NCBI GenBank assembly: GCA_902806565.1
Contig: CADCXA010000034.1
Span: 930,001 to 994,000, forward strand
Reading direction: 5' to 3'
DNA: 64,000 bases
DNA from: Hypoxylon rubiginosum
Lineage: Eukaryota > Ascomycota > Sordariomycetes > Xylariales > Hypoxylaceae
Of this stretch, positions 52,233 to 63,746 are shown piece by piece; the stretch's first letter is position 1; each line of letters starts with the position of its first letter. Below the pieces are notes generated by a model. It made no database searches. It was not told where the DNA came from and saw nothing but the letters and a program-made list of their open reading frames with translations. Position numbers and translations under genes: made by a program.

Positions 52233-54238
52233 CTATCTTTTATACCTCCACTCCATATATCGCTCGCAACCCGAATGGCCAGACGATAACAACATGAGGA
52301 ATTCTTCCCTGGCCCCCCTTTGATGGGGTTTCTTCTTAAGCCTAAGCGGCCACGGATCGATGATGGTGTGCTGTCTCTTGAACTCCATTCCCGACAGCTC
52401 GGTGAGCATGGCGAAATTCTGAAGCTTCATGTACCTAAGTTCTCTGTTAGAAGAAACATGATCTGACGGATTGAAACTGCGACTTCTATATATACGAACC
52501 TGTCGAAATACTTGTCGACGTCTCGCACTTACTGCGTTGCGATGTCGCTGACGATGAGGTTGGCATCATAGGATCCCGTCGGTCGCTGTGGCGGCATGTA
52601 ACTCCATACCTGTTTCATCTCGGACTCTATTGCCTTGCGTTTCTCGCCGTCGTCGTATATCTCGTCTACCGCGTTGAGGAATAGAGCGACAAGAGTGGCA
52701 TTCGGATTCTCATTGGGATGCTTGAGTAGACGACCGATGTACCCGATGGTGCGTGGCATCCCTAGGTAGCCGGCGTCAGATATATTGGACACCTGGAATT
52801 AAAAATTAGATGCGATGCTCGAATCTGGACAATCGCTTGGCACATACCTCTATGCGGTCAAATGCGGCTGGTTTGACATAGTCATAAAGGTCCTCTGCGT
52901 TGACGTTCAGCAGATGAAACGAAATGTTCAAAGTGTCCAGGCGGCGATGAAAGCGAGTTAGCAGATCTTTCAGGAGGACGATGAGTTTTCCGTAGATGTC
53001 GTTGGTGGCGGTGCCCGACGAGACACCTAAGATCTCGGACATCTGCCAGCCGTGGAGAGGATCCGCATCGTCTTTCATGGGCCAAGAATCGGTGTTGCGA
53101 AAAAGAGTGCTAATGAGCCAAGTCAGATATAAAGCAGTGGAATCGGTATCGACGTTGAAGACTCACGGATTCGGGATCGTAAAGGAAGCTCGAGATGTAC
53201 CGAACGGGAGAAGTACTCCGTCTTCTCTGAACTTCTGCGCGCTAGCGCGATGACCGGGAGACTGGGCAAAGTATTTTCGTTCTCTGAAATCTAGCCTTTG
53301 ATCGGCTAACGTGATGTTCCGACGAATTTCTCGCGCCCTTTCGACCGTAAGGTCAGGAGGTGGTTCTAGACTTGAGAGAATATTAAACCATTGCTCCTTG
53401 GTCAGGACGAGACGAAGGGACCGTGAACCGAACGTCCACGTCTTCGCTAAAATTGCGTCGGACGATTTGCCCTCTATCTTACTACAGATTCCTTGCACCA
53501 GCTCATAGATCTTCCCCTTTAGCACGTCCTGGAGAGATTGCGGGATGAAGGCCGAGTACCACAGGTGAATGATGTTTTCCGTCGCCACGACGGCGTCGTC
53601 TTCCGTCAGCACGAGAAGCAGCATGATAACGTTTCTACCCACAATATCACCATCCCGGTCATTCATGTAAATCTTCAAAGGGTTTCGAAAGGCATCGGGA
53701 ATGGAAATGACGGTCTTGATAACATTTCGAATGTCCCCGGAAGCTTAGAAGCAGACTCGTTAGTCTTACAGACGTAAAATCAACACTAAGAAGACTCACC
53801 CGCAAACAGAAGATCAAGTCCTTTGGTGTATTGGACGCCCTCGTTCGAAGAAAGATTAACCAAGTCGAAGGCAGGGACATTTCCCCATGGGTACTTCCGC
53901 TGGTGATTGAAGGCCTGAAGACGAGGACCGCCCATGAATGCCGGCACGCGACTCTCGGTTTCCCACCGCGGTCGCCATTTTACTTTCAGCAACGGATTGT
54001 CTCGGCAGTCGGATTTGTGTGCCTTCCAGTGAGCTTTCTGGCAGTCGCTACTGCAATACTGCTCGATTAGTCAGAACACATCTTCCACAAACGGGACTCG
54101 GCGAGAACTGAAGCTAGAATAGCTTACCAGAACCAAGAGACACTCTTTGCATGCGAGCTTTCCTGCTCGAGTGCATTTGGAATTGTCCTGGCTCCAGTTG
54201 GCGCATATGAAATCGAGGTTTGGGTTGGTTGCGGCCAT
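52233..54238 (-). CDS. MYND-type zinc-finger protein
   Basis: Six exons (54238..54128, 54058..53800, 53743..53167, 53109..52848, 52792..52533, 52434..52233) join in phase to about 556 residues. The N-terminal MYND finger is split by the first intron: ICANWSQDNSKC, then GKLACKECLLVL, then YCSSDCQKAHWKAHKSDC. MYND fingers bind proline-rich partners. The rest is helical with no motif I recognise: RKYPWGNVPAFDLVNLSSNEG follows the finger, then a long middle part and a basic C-terminal end. Fungal genomes carry several such MYND-plus-unknown proteins. The exon 2 acceptor could lie 3 bases earlier (CAG or GAG), which changes one residue. Confidence 0.8.
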
Positions 54239-54566
54239 ATTGCGTTTGCATGGAAAATACCTACCAACACTAGATCAATAGTAGGTTTAGGATAGTATCA
54301 AGCAACGAAGACTCATATATGACAGAAGTGGAATCTCGTTAGGCAGCAAGCCGATATAGACTACGGGGGATTGGCTGAAGGCGGCACAATGCAGATGTCG
54401 TGAAACGGTGCAGTCTGACAACCGTCCTCTCTCTTGACAAAGAAGAGTAGGCTCAATATCTTTGGTTCTATTATATCATTCGTGAAATACTTGATACTTA
54501 AGATATTGAGCCATGGTTTCAACCTCCATAGCGGTGACTTCGTGGAGTAATTGGAGTCGTCTTTTA
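54239..54566. other. intergenic, no gene seen
   Basis: Short spacer between the MYND gene start and the 3' end of the NRPS-like gene; it must hold the MYND promoter. Confidence 0.4.
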
Positions 54567-57500
54567 TCATCGCTGCTGTTTGGCCCAGCCCAACCGCCAA
54601 TTATCCAAACACTTCTGCAAGACTCCGTTTTGGATGACATCGAATCCCTGTCTTATGGTCTCGGAGTGTTTCGCAGTTGTTATGGTCTCGAATACGAGAC
54701 TGTTCCGTCCATCCACGTCGCTACAGTACTTTCCCACGTAGAAGTCCAGCAATTTGACGGTGGGGTTCTTCTCAGGATCTTGTTCGCCTTCGCGTAATCG
54801 CTGTACCCATTCACGGGGAGTGACAGCATCAAATTTGAGACCTGCTGTCCTCAGTGCAGGAAGTAAGTCATTACTCCAGGAGAAGGTGGTTGGGTTCAGC
54901 AGATGATAGACGTCTTCGTAGCTTTCCGAAAGTTTTCCCTTGGCACTTGGAGCCAATCCGGACAGCTCAAGGACTGATGAAGCGCATCTGTCTACAGGCA
55001 ACCATGAAGGAGTCTACGATGTTGCATGTCAGTAGATTTCGAAATGACCACGCGGCGTAGACTTACCTCATCAAGCATGGGGAGCGCCCCTATTGTAGTC
55101 GCGCTCTGAATCATCAACGGGATTGCCTCAGTGGAGTTCCAGAGGCCATTCTCTACGTCGCCCATCAATTGCCCAGTGCGTAGGACCCGCGCATAAATAC
55201 CAGTGCTCTTTGCTGCCGCGCGGATGATATGCTCTGTCACGAGTTTCGATCTCGCGTACCCCGTGTTAGGAGCATGATGCAGATCCTCGATATAGACTTC
55301 TCTTATAGTGGCTGGCATAGGAGTTCCAGAAGCGGCGGAAATTGAGGAGATGAAGAAAAGCTTCGCCGGCGCCTGGAAAGGAACGCTTAAACACAACTTG
55401 ATTATGTTGTGCACACCCGCGATATGCGACCGCTCGAAGCTGCTGAGGCTCGCATTGAAATTCACCATCCATGCACTGTGAATAACAGTAGTGACGGTCG
55501 ATTGGAGCGTCTTAAATGTTAATGGATTAAGACCTAAAGATTCTTGACTGAAATCGCTAGGGAGACAGATGACCTTCGCTGCGACAGCGGGGTGGAATAT
55601 CCTACGAGACTTGAGACTCGATACGACGCGGGACTGGGCTTCCTCTGCTGTAATTGCTCGAACTAAACAGTAGACCGTCTTTACTGTCGGTAATGACACT
55701 ACTTGCGACAGGACATGCGCTCCAAGTGACCCTGTCGTCCCAGTCAGGAGCTAAAGACAACTGGTCAGCCGGCGTCTACTGAAAATAGTTCATGAAGGTG
55801 AACAGTGAACATACTACAACTTCACCTTCTGGCTGCCGGTCACCTGGAATGAACTTTGGGAAATTTGAATATTTCGAAATTAGCTTGGACATCAAAGCCG
55901 CGTCGTTCCAGGGGCTAGAGAGATCACCACCTTTGCGTATTCTAATCAGATTCTCAACCAAGAAACTAGCATTGCCGTTATCATATATAATGCTCACGGG
56001 TAACTTGGGAGCTCCAGTGAGCAGGACCCTAGACTCGATGAGCTTTCTTACTTGAACACAAGCGATTGAATCCACCCCCTGCTGGAAGAAATCTTGGTGA
56101 GGGTCAATGTCGCGGCCGAGAACTTGACTGAACAATTCGAGTACTACGGAATAAAGACCTTTATCTGAAATATCATGTGCGCTTTCATGAGGAATTGTTT
56201 TCCCGGCATATGCTTCATGAATGATATCGGCGTATCGAGCCTCAGCTTGGTGTCTTAGGGTGGTTCCCTTGCTACTCTTTGCGAGAGGCTCTTCGTCTTC
56301 TTCTGGATCAATGACAATCAACATCGACCTTGCTAGTCGGGAATGGCTTGGCGTTTCCGCATTTAATTTCCCTATTTGTGGCCAGATAGCATTAACAACT
56401 TCATGATCTGAAGTGTTATTTGAAGTCTTGAAGAGTAAAGCCCCGGCGTAGTCCTCGCCAGCACCAAAGACAAGAACATCTCTTATCAATCGGGTCGATG
56501 CTTTGATGGCTTCCTCAAGAGGCGAAGGGTCGAACTTTTTGCCATTGGCTAGAGTAATCTGAGCATCTGCCCGGCTATGGTATCTCCATGCATTCGGTAT
56601 CGACGGGTGTGGTTCAAATAAATCCGCCGTCGCATATGAACCATCGTCGCGATTGGTCTTTGATATCAAAGGCCAGCCGGACTTGACCAGGAGCTCCGAT
56701 AATCCGTCCCCTCGTGGTTCGAATGATAAGAACTTGGAATCCACGATAGGCCGAAGATATTGCCATTCCTTGTCTTTGGCATAATCACGATGTGAGGACA
56801 TGAGAAACCCACACTCTGAACTGCCCATCCGTGAAACCAAGCTGACCCCTAGATCAATCAATTTGTCGCCGACGGAGGGCGCTAAAGCAGCACCGCCGAC
56901 GCCAACTAACTCCATACTTTGGAGAATGCGAATGCCTTCACGCTCGTCGGCTAGCAGCTGGAGTACAGAAGGGACGGACGAAAAGTACTTCACTGGGGCT
57001 GAGCTCCGGTTACGGGCATAAACTATCGAGCGGACAATATTGCTGCCTGTAATCGGTACGACACCTTCTGGGAAGAACCATATCATGGCCTCACTGGTCC
57101 ATGCTCGTAAACAGTCCGCGAGACCACCGTGGTATAGAGGTGTGGTTGAGAAGGTGGCAGCAGTTTGATCTGTATGCGGGAAGGACGGCAAACACCCCGT
57201 AGCTCCCCACTGGGTCTGCACAATCTGTTTTGGTAGCCCGGACGATGTGCCAGAAGTATGCCGTAGATAGGCTATATCAGAAGCCTCTCTTGAACTTTCG
57301 ACGTATTCATTCTGGCCGGCGTCGTAGTCGCTCCGAAAAGAAGGTATCTCAACTGTACGAATTGACTCCGGCAGTTGTAGGCCTTTATGTCTCTGAATCC
57401 CATCAACAAGGATTATTCTCATATCAGAAACCTCACAGAGGTGCTGTATGGCTCGAGAGTCCAGTTGCGGACTTCAAGTTACAATAAGCTTGTGACAACC

Positions 57501-57961
57501 ATGAAGGTTAAGAAAACTGAAGGGTCCTTACGCAATAATAAATGTCTCGCATCCTATGCGCATTAACCCCAGCCACGTCAAAATAAAATTGAGACTGCTG
57601 GTACACATCAGACCAACTGTGGGCGACTCGCCGTCCTTGACTAAGTGGTGTAGAGTATCTGCTATGACTACGGCTGCATGCTTTGACAATTCGCGGAGTT
57701 CTGAAAATGTGACCTGATCGGGTGCTAGGCGATATTAGTAACAGCATGCTGTAAAGGGGTAAAATACATACGCCACTGAGAGGGATCCCTTGACGTGAAA
57801 TCAGCGAATCCTAGAGCAGGTCGGTCCGGTAGGTGACTTGCTTGCTCTTCAATAAGTGTAAGGACCGTCCCGAAGGCATTTTGAGCACCATCATCTTGCT
57901 CTTTTAATTGTGCTGCTTGCCCTAAAGTGCAGGTGAAATAGTTCAAGCCACGAGTCGCCAT
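54567..57961 (-). CDS. NRPS-like A-T-R carboxylate reductase of the mycosporine cluster
   Basis: Five exons, 57961..57772, 57724..57532, 57471..55815, 55750..55067 and 55013..54567, join in phase to 1056 residues. The adenylation domain (about 1-560) has HTSGTSSGLPK at 199-209, PLYHGGLAD, GSSECG at 344-349, TADLFE and NGKKFDPSP near 433. The thiolation domain has FFQQGVDSIACVQ with Ser596 for the phosphopantetheine arm. The C-terminal part (681-1056) is a thioester reductase: LLTGTTGSLGAHVL for NADPH and catalytic YARSK (Tyr845, Lys849). There is no condensation domain, so the enzyme should activate a carboxylic acid and release it as aldehyde or alcohol. It is co-directional with the ATP-grasp and DDGS genes, which suggests it acts on the amino-acid part of a mycosporine. 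The substrate code cannot be read safely. The ATG at 57961 has a good context; an earlier in-frame ATG also exists. Confidence 0.88.
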
Positions 57962-58607
57962 GGGATACCGAGCAGGGCATTTACGTGTTAATGAAGTCGT
58001 ATTTGGTATCGCAATGAAGTATGAAAAAGCAAGTTGGACAGGAGGTGTTGTCTTCCCCCCTAACAAGAAATTCATGAGGTCATTGACCTGACACGCCACA
58101 TTCCATGTTGGCCATGCAGACAGTAAACTTAGCAGCCGTAAAACTTACATAACTGCGTAGTCTAGTAATTCCGTAGGGCTAGATAAAGTTGATAATAGAC
58201 ATATGATCGAATGTACGAAGGTCGCTTCCAAAGGGGTTTTCCATATGTAGGGAAAACGGCCCTTGCTAGCTAAAAAAGGGGCTTATCACCTGTACAGCAC
58301 TGGCGAAAAGAGTGCGCTATAATTACAAGAGCTAGCGGGCAAGATACGCTATAAATATTTAGTGGACTATTGTGCTGTAATATTTCTATTTTATAAGGAG
58401 CTTAGTGGGTATACTACGCTATAATTATAGAGGAGTTAGTAGATAGGGGTCCTAATCGCGGCTTCACAGCTGAAAAAGCCCCCTATGGAAAAAACCGACC
58501 TCCGTACTGAACACTTATAGCTCATAATATATACTAATAAGTCATCAACTCTAAGATAGGAAAGGCGGAATCAGCAATTTAATGTTATTATTCTATATAG
58601 CCTATAT
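57962..58607. repeat. intergenic repeat relic with GCTATAATTA words
   Basis: The spacer between the A-T-R and ATP-grasp genes holds several TACGCTATAA-like words between about 58310 and 58435. These are flanked by loosely inverted pieces GGTTTTCCATATGTAGGG and CCCCCTATGGAAAAAACC. It resembles a small degraded inverted-repeat element. The words GGAGCTTAGTGGGTATAC recall the inner part of the arms at 1683 and 23921. Promoter of the A-T-R gene must lie in the left part. Confidence 0.45.
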
Positions 58608-60149
58608 TTAACATGTGAACATTTTCGTCGTGCTAACGTTAATCCTACTCCATTGCTGTTTTTTCCACCAAGCCGACAAAATCATCATCGGCCAAACAAC
58701 ATGGTATAAACAAAACGCTGGGAATGGATCCCAGACTTCGAAGGTGCCTTCTTTCCAAAAGAGGAGGTGTCTCGAAAATTCAAGAGCCGTCGCTGTAAAA
58801 TGGCGAAATCCAATCAACCCCTGGCCCCATTTCAACGCAGGGTGCAGAAACAAAGAGACCAAATCATGTCCTATCCAATATCGAGGCCGAGAATCTTTAG
58901 GCGGCGTTACCAAAAAGCCCTTTAATAGACCTGTCGATCCAATTCCATCGACATGCGTACCTACCATTCCCTTGCCATCTAACTGAAGTGCGGAGAGGTA
59001 AGCACGCACCATAGCTTCCATCTCCGGGCCGTGCCGCGCGAACAGCACCACCGCCGTGTGGGCGCGAGGATTGCACTCGATGGCGTAAATATTCTTCGCG
59101 AAGCCGTTCTGGCTGGGGGTGCCCTCGCTGGCCATGAAGTCGAAGCTGAGGTGGCCGGTCATCGCCTCCGGCCGCGGCGCGTTCTGGACGAACTCCATGG
59201 TGAAGGCCAGCATCGACTTCCACAGGGCCGAGTCGTGCGGCAGCGCCTCGTAGCGCATCAGGAGCTCGGCGCTCGGGCAGGCCACGAAGCACTTCACCTC
59301 CCCGCGCACGACGAGGGCGTGCGTGCAGTATTCCTCGCCGCCGGGGATGAACTGCTGGAGGATCCAGGGGCTGGACTTGGTGATGGGTAGTTGGGATACG
59401 TGGTCCTTGGTCTTCGCGTCCGAAGGGAGGGGCAGCAAAGTCATGTCTCCCCGGTTGCGGTCGTCCATTCCAACGGGCTTCAAGATGAATTTCCGTCTCG
59501 ATCTGGCTTTCGACAGGACGCGAAGGACGTCGCGCTGGGACTTGACCTCATGCGTTTCGGGGACCGGAAGTCCCAGCCTTTTACATTCATCCGTGAATGA
59601 ACTTTTCTCGTGCAACGTGGAGGTAGTTCGGACGTCGAATTGGATGCATTTGCACTTTGTATCCTGTTCTATGATCTCTTTCGCCTGAGCGTCTTCCACG
59701 GCGCTAGCTACTCCAGAGCATGCGACCCAAAGATCGGCTTTCTCAGCATTGATGATTTGAGTGAGGCATTCGATATACAATTTCCTGCCCTCGTCGGTAT
59801 TCGGTTCTGGTAGGCGATAGAAGGCCGACAAACTTCTCGAGAACCGACCTGAGCAGAGGGCATTATGTGTTTCAAAATCAGCGCCGATGACGTGGTGACC
59901 CGAGAGGTAGAACGAACGAGCCAAGTTTAGCCCTTTGGCCATCCCTACCCCTGTGACGAGAATAGTTCGCCGGGTGGCTTCGTTTGGTTCTTCATCCTTA
60001 GGTCGTGAACGCGGTTGAAGATGAGGAACAATTTTCAGCACCAACAGACAGACACACACTACCAAACTTGAGACCGGTAGAAGGATAAGGCTAAGAAATA
60101 TCAAGCTGAAACATCGCACGGTGTCTTCCCAGGGTGGCTCAGCCATCAT
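58608..60149 (-). CDS. mysC: MysC-like ATP-grasp ligase with N-terminal membrane segments
   Basis: A single exon encodes 513 residues. After RRTILVTGVGMAKGLNLARS (residues 60-79) and HHVIGADFE it follows the ATP-grasp plan: RKFILKPVGMDD (nucleotide Lys), WILQQFIPGGEEY, the acidic strand GHLSFDF, and IYAIECNPRAH (358-360 ECN, metal site). This order matches MysC, which in cyanobacteria uses ATP to couple an amino acid to 4-deoxygadusol. Position beside a DDGS gene supports it strongly. Unlike the soluble bacterial protein, residues about 11-43 are hydrophobic (SLIFLSLILLPVSSLVV and VCVCLLVLKIV) and the C-terminal end (FCLYHVVWPMMILSAWW) is also hydrophobic, so it may be membrane-associated. 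The start at 60149 has a second ATG directly after it. Which amino compound is used cannot be told. Confidence 0.85.
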   Translation of the reverse strand: MMAEPPWEDTVRCFSLIFLSLILLPVSSLVVCVCLLVLKIVPHLQPRSRPKDEEPNEATRRTILVTGVGMAKGLNLARSFYLSGHHVIGADFETHNALCSGRFSRSLSAFYRLPEPNTDEGRKLYIECLTQIINAEKADLWVACSGVASAVEDAQAKEIIEQDTKCKCIQFDVRTTSTLHEKSSFTDECKRLGLPVPETHEVKSQRDVLRVLSKARSRRKFILKPVGMDDRNRGDMTLLPLPSDAKTKDHVSQLPITKSSPWILQQFIPGGEEYCTHALVVRGEVKCFVACPSAELLMRYEALPHDSALWKSMLAFTMEFVQNAPRPEAMTGHLSFDFMASEGTPSQNGFAKNIYAIECNPRAHTAVVLFARHGPEMEAMVRAYLSALQLDGKGMVGTHVDGIGSTGLLKGFLVTPPKDSRPRYWIGHDLVSLFLHPALKWGQGLIGFRHFTATALEFSRHLLFWKEGTFEVWDPFPAFCLYHVVWPMMILSAWWKKQQWSRINVSTTKMFTC

Positions 60150-60912
60150 CTCCGATTCAAATATCTATTCAAGACTAATGCAATGAAACGATTGCCGTAG
60201 ATGGTACTAAGGGAAATAACGGATAATCAACCTCTCCTACAATTATCTCATCTGAAGTTGGGTTTGATGGAAGACGTAATAATGATATGGGAACCGGCGA
60301 CGAACTAATATTCAGAGTTCATACCGACATATGTCATAGACCAAGATCCATACGTGCAAGAATGGACAGGCAATCCGTACGACATATCCGTCTAGCCCCT
60401 TTTACCAAAAATGATATGCTGCATGCGACTACCCAGGTGGCCTGTATGCTTTGTTCAACTTGTAGGACGTCACTACTCTGAATGGAGTCAGGGGTAAAAT
60501 GATATGAGCCGTTCAGGCGGGTTTTCATCATCTACAGGTTCATTTCAGCATAAAATCTGTTTATAATATGGGTCTTGCCTCGATGGTGTACTGGAATGTA
60601 CTTTGTACATAAGAGGCATTCCTATTAGCACTATCTCCGAAATGTAAAAAGGGGGGAGGGGATTAGTGCAGTTACAACTACATAGAGGCGAATAATCATT
60701 GCTCTCACTCAGTATCTCGTCTAGCGGTCTCTTAATAAAAACTATAATACTATGATAAAAGTTTATAATTGCATGTTCTTATTCTATGCTATGCAAAGGT
60801 CCTAACTACACCCTCCGGGACTTGAACGTAGGAGGAACGCTAACTACTAGATACAAAATATTGTAAACAGTTGCTTAGATGTAGCTCGAATAACAAGTCG
60901 AAATCGTCCATT
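60150..60912. other. intergenic within the cluster
   Basis: No exon is supported. It must contain the promoter of the ATP-grasp gene and the 3' end of the DDGS gene. Confidence 0.45.
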
Positions 60913-62810
60913 TCAAGCTTGGGCTTTAATCCCACTAGGTGGTCCGTTTACAGGATTCTCTGGTAAATCTAGAGTGTATTCGGTGTGGCCATCAGCAGTG
61001 GCGTTAACGCCGAGTAGGTTGCCGTGTCCGTTGACGCGCCCATTCATTCCAAAGGCATCATTTATGCCATTAACAATGGTCTCGCTTGCAGGCAATACTA
61101 GGTGCAGATAACAAGGTTAGTAACTTTCGTATTTCGTCTAAAGTCAGCGACCAAGAGCTAAAGCACTCCATGAGTGAAAAGGGGGGGAGGGGGGGTTAGC
61201 AAAAATTGACTTAGGTTTACTTACCACCAGCTTGCTTGGCAGCATTCTCCACGCTGAGATTTTCCGTCTCGAGATCCGTATAGCCAGTGTCGCTGCTATC
61301 AACATATGCCTCGATACCAGCACCCTCCCGAGGATAGGACTTGGCCATTTCTTTATGTTTCTTCAAGGCATCTTTCAGCTGCTGCGGAGATACATTGTTC
61401 AGGAAAGTGCATGATCCTAAGGGGCTTGGTATGGCGAGGCGAAGCTGTCCATCGCGTGTCTTCAAAATAGCTGCAGTGCCCTTATCCAAGACCTCGTCGT
61501 CAAATTGTGGATGGTCAATCGAGAGCCCGGCTCTAGAGAGCAGGTTGAACAGCCGACGATGTTCCTTACTTGAAAGTAACCCACTTTCCTTAGCCAAGGT
61601 AGCAGAGTAGGCCATGTCGATAGAGATAGCATGTCCGTGGCGCAATGGCGTCTCTGGAATAAGCTCATGCATGGGAGACCACCTGTGATGATTTTATGTT
61701 AACCAGAGTGGAATGAGCTGACTGGCAGCGCAGTGAACTTACGTATGGCCTAATTATATGTTAGCTAGCTCAACCCTGAGGTACGTAGAGAACAATTTCA
61801 AGTACTAACCATATGCGATTACTCTGTCAAGGCCAATCTCGTGGAGATTTGGTGATTCTAGCTTTAGCATTTCGTAGATACCTTCGCGATTGATCTGGAG
61901 ATATATCAGCCCTTCAGCGCTGGCTAAAGCCTGAGTGCGAGTAAACCTACAACGTCGGCTGCCTTGCGGATTTCGTTGCTCGATCCATCGGCTCGGCCGA
62001 ACCTTGTGTCGATGAGCTGTTCGCAAAACTTGTCCAGAAGATCGAACACGTGCAGGTGGGAGCAAGACGAGATCTTGATCAACTCGGCAAAACCGTTCCG
62101 TACTTGGGCGATTGGTAGTGTGCGAAGGAACGTAAAATCGAGGAACGTATGCACGGGAGCATGATATGCGCCTAGGCGGTTCTTGTATCGACCGTAGTTG
62201 ACCGCAACTTTAATACTGACGCTGGCATCTATCAGGCCGATCACGGTCGTTGGCACTCGAATGAAGTTGGTGTTGCGGCGATAGGCGGCGCACGCGAACC
62301 CGGCTACATCTGTGACGAGTCCTCCTCCTATAACAAGGACGGGTTCCTGTAGAATGAGTGATGAATATTAGGTACGTATCTTACAGTAATTTGATTTTAG
62401 AAGAGACATACCTTTCGAATGATTCCAAACTCAGTCATGCTGTCAGCTATTGCGAGGAACGTTTCAATCGTTTTGGCCTTTTCTCCAATCGACGTTTGGT
62501 GAACCTTCATTTTTAAATTGTAATGGTTGAAGTACTTTTCGATCTTTGCGCCGTAGAGCCCTATGCTGAAGTTAAGCTATACCCCTTTTCTATTTCTTCG
62601 AGTGCGTTACTAGGTAAGGCGGTACTTACGAAATACGTTCTTGTCTGTGACAGCCAGGACACGGCCCCAAGTCTTATAGCAGTCCGCGAGATTCGGGTTG
62701 GCAATATCGAAGACGCCATCGACGAATGTGAAGTCATATTCAATCTTCTCATAGCCCTCGACGTGGAAACCGTGTTTGGTCTCTTGGACATTCGCTTTGA
62801 GATCAGACAT
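60913..62810 (-). CDS. mysA: 2-demethyl-4-deoxygadusol synthase (sugar-phosphate cyclase)
   Basis: Seven exons, 62810..62630, 62560..62412, 62346..61951, 61894..61810, 61749..61743, 61682..61225 and 61097..60913, join in exact phase to 486 residues. The start [20 protein letters not shown] and the block [14 protein letters not shown] are characteristic of the DDGS/EVS branch of the dehydroquinate-synthase fold. NAD-binding [18 protein letters not shown] is at about 117-134. Metal ligands are Glu198 (AELIK), His272 (GHTWSP) and His288 or His290 (RHGHAISID). The enzyme turns sedoheptulose 7-phosphate into demethyl-4-deoxygadusol, the first step to mycosporines. The last 60-70 residues, rich in Asn and Gly, extend beyond the bacterial length. 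The seven-base fifth exon carries the whole His272 codon. It lies head to head with the O-methyltransferase. Confidence 0.93.
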
Positions 62811-63746
62811 TCTGAGATAAAGATCTTAGAAAAATAGCTAAATGGACTGCTTGATCTGCAAATTTAAGATATAGGTAAAGCTGCGAAGAAGCGAAGGTTC
62901 TAACGTACAGCTACCCTCTGGATACGACGCGAAACTTCAAGGTTCAAGTACTTATGTGAGTGACTGTCATAATTTGATCTTCTACTCGTCATTCACTTTG
63001 ATTCCAGACCCTTGAATGCATTGTTTCGCGTTAGCAGCATCCATTTCCGTCATAGTTGACACTGTATTTTCTACTTCACAGGGGGCTTTTTCAGAGTCGC
63101 AATGTTCATGTAACGACGAGGCCACATAAAAATAAGCTTCGTGCGGTCCCTGATCTACACGCGGGCAAATCTTGCGCTAGTTAATATTGGGAATGAGCAG
63201 ATCTCGTTATTATAAAATAACGGGGAGTATATATTGATCAATGACTTGTTGATTGTGCAATTTCATAGGTGGTTGGAGAGTCCCCTTTGTTCCGAGACTT
63301 CGTCGAAAACTACCCGGAACCTAAGGAAATAGAAGAATCATAGATCCCCGACATAGATCCCAGACATAGATCCTAGACATAGCAAGATATACCAAAAGGA
63401 ACCACTGTCCACTCAATCGAATCTGACGAATCTAATCTGATACTATTGAGCACGTTTTCGTTCTTGGTTCCGCGTTAGTGGCATGCCACTGCACCTGTCA
63501 AACCTAAGGCACCTAATTATCCTGTAGTTAACCCCTTAACCGGAAAAAAATCAATGACTTCAAGACTCGAACAAAGTCATGTAGTTGGAATGACACGTAA
63601 CATTCTTAGAAATTATTCTCGTAGCATTGCTAAGCGAAGACTTCTCACTTTGGCGCCCTACCCCATGAAGCCGATGCTGCTAGTTCTAAATTGATAGTAT
63701 ATTTTGCAAAGTGTTATTTCGACGCGAAGACGCCAACAGCCATACA
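62811..63746. promoter_or_regulatory. bidirectional promoter region between DDGS and O-methyltransferase
   Basis: 936 bases separate the divergent starts, so both promoters must lie here. There is no coding frame. A TATA-like stretch TATATATTGATC-type sequence occurs near 63228. The words GGGGGCTTTTTCAG (63081) also occur inverted at 58470. No known regulator site can be assigned. Confidence 0.5.
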
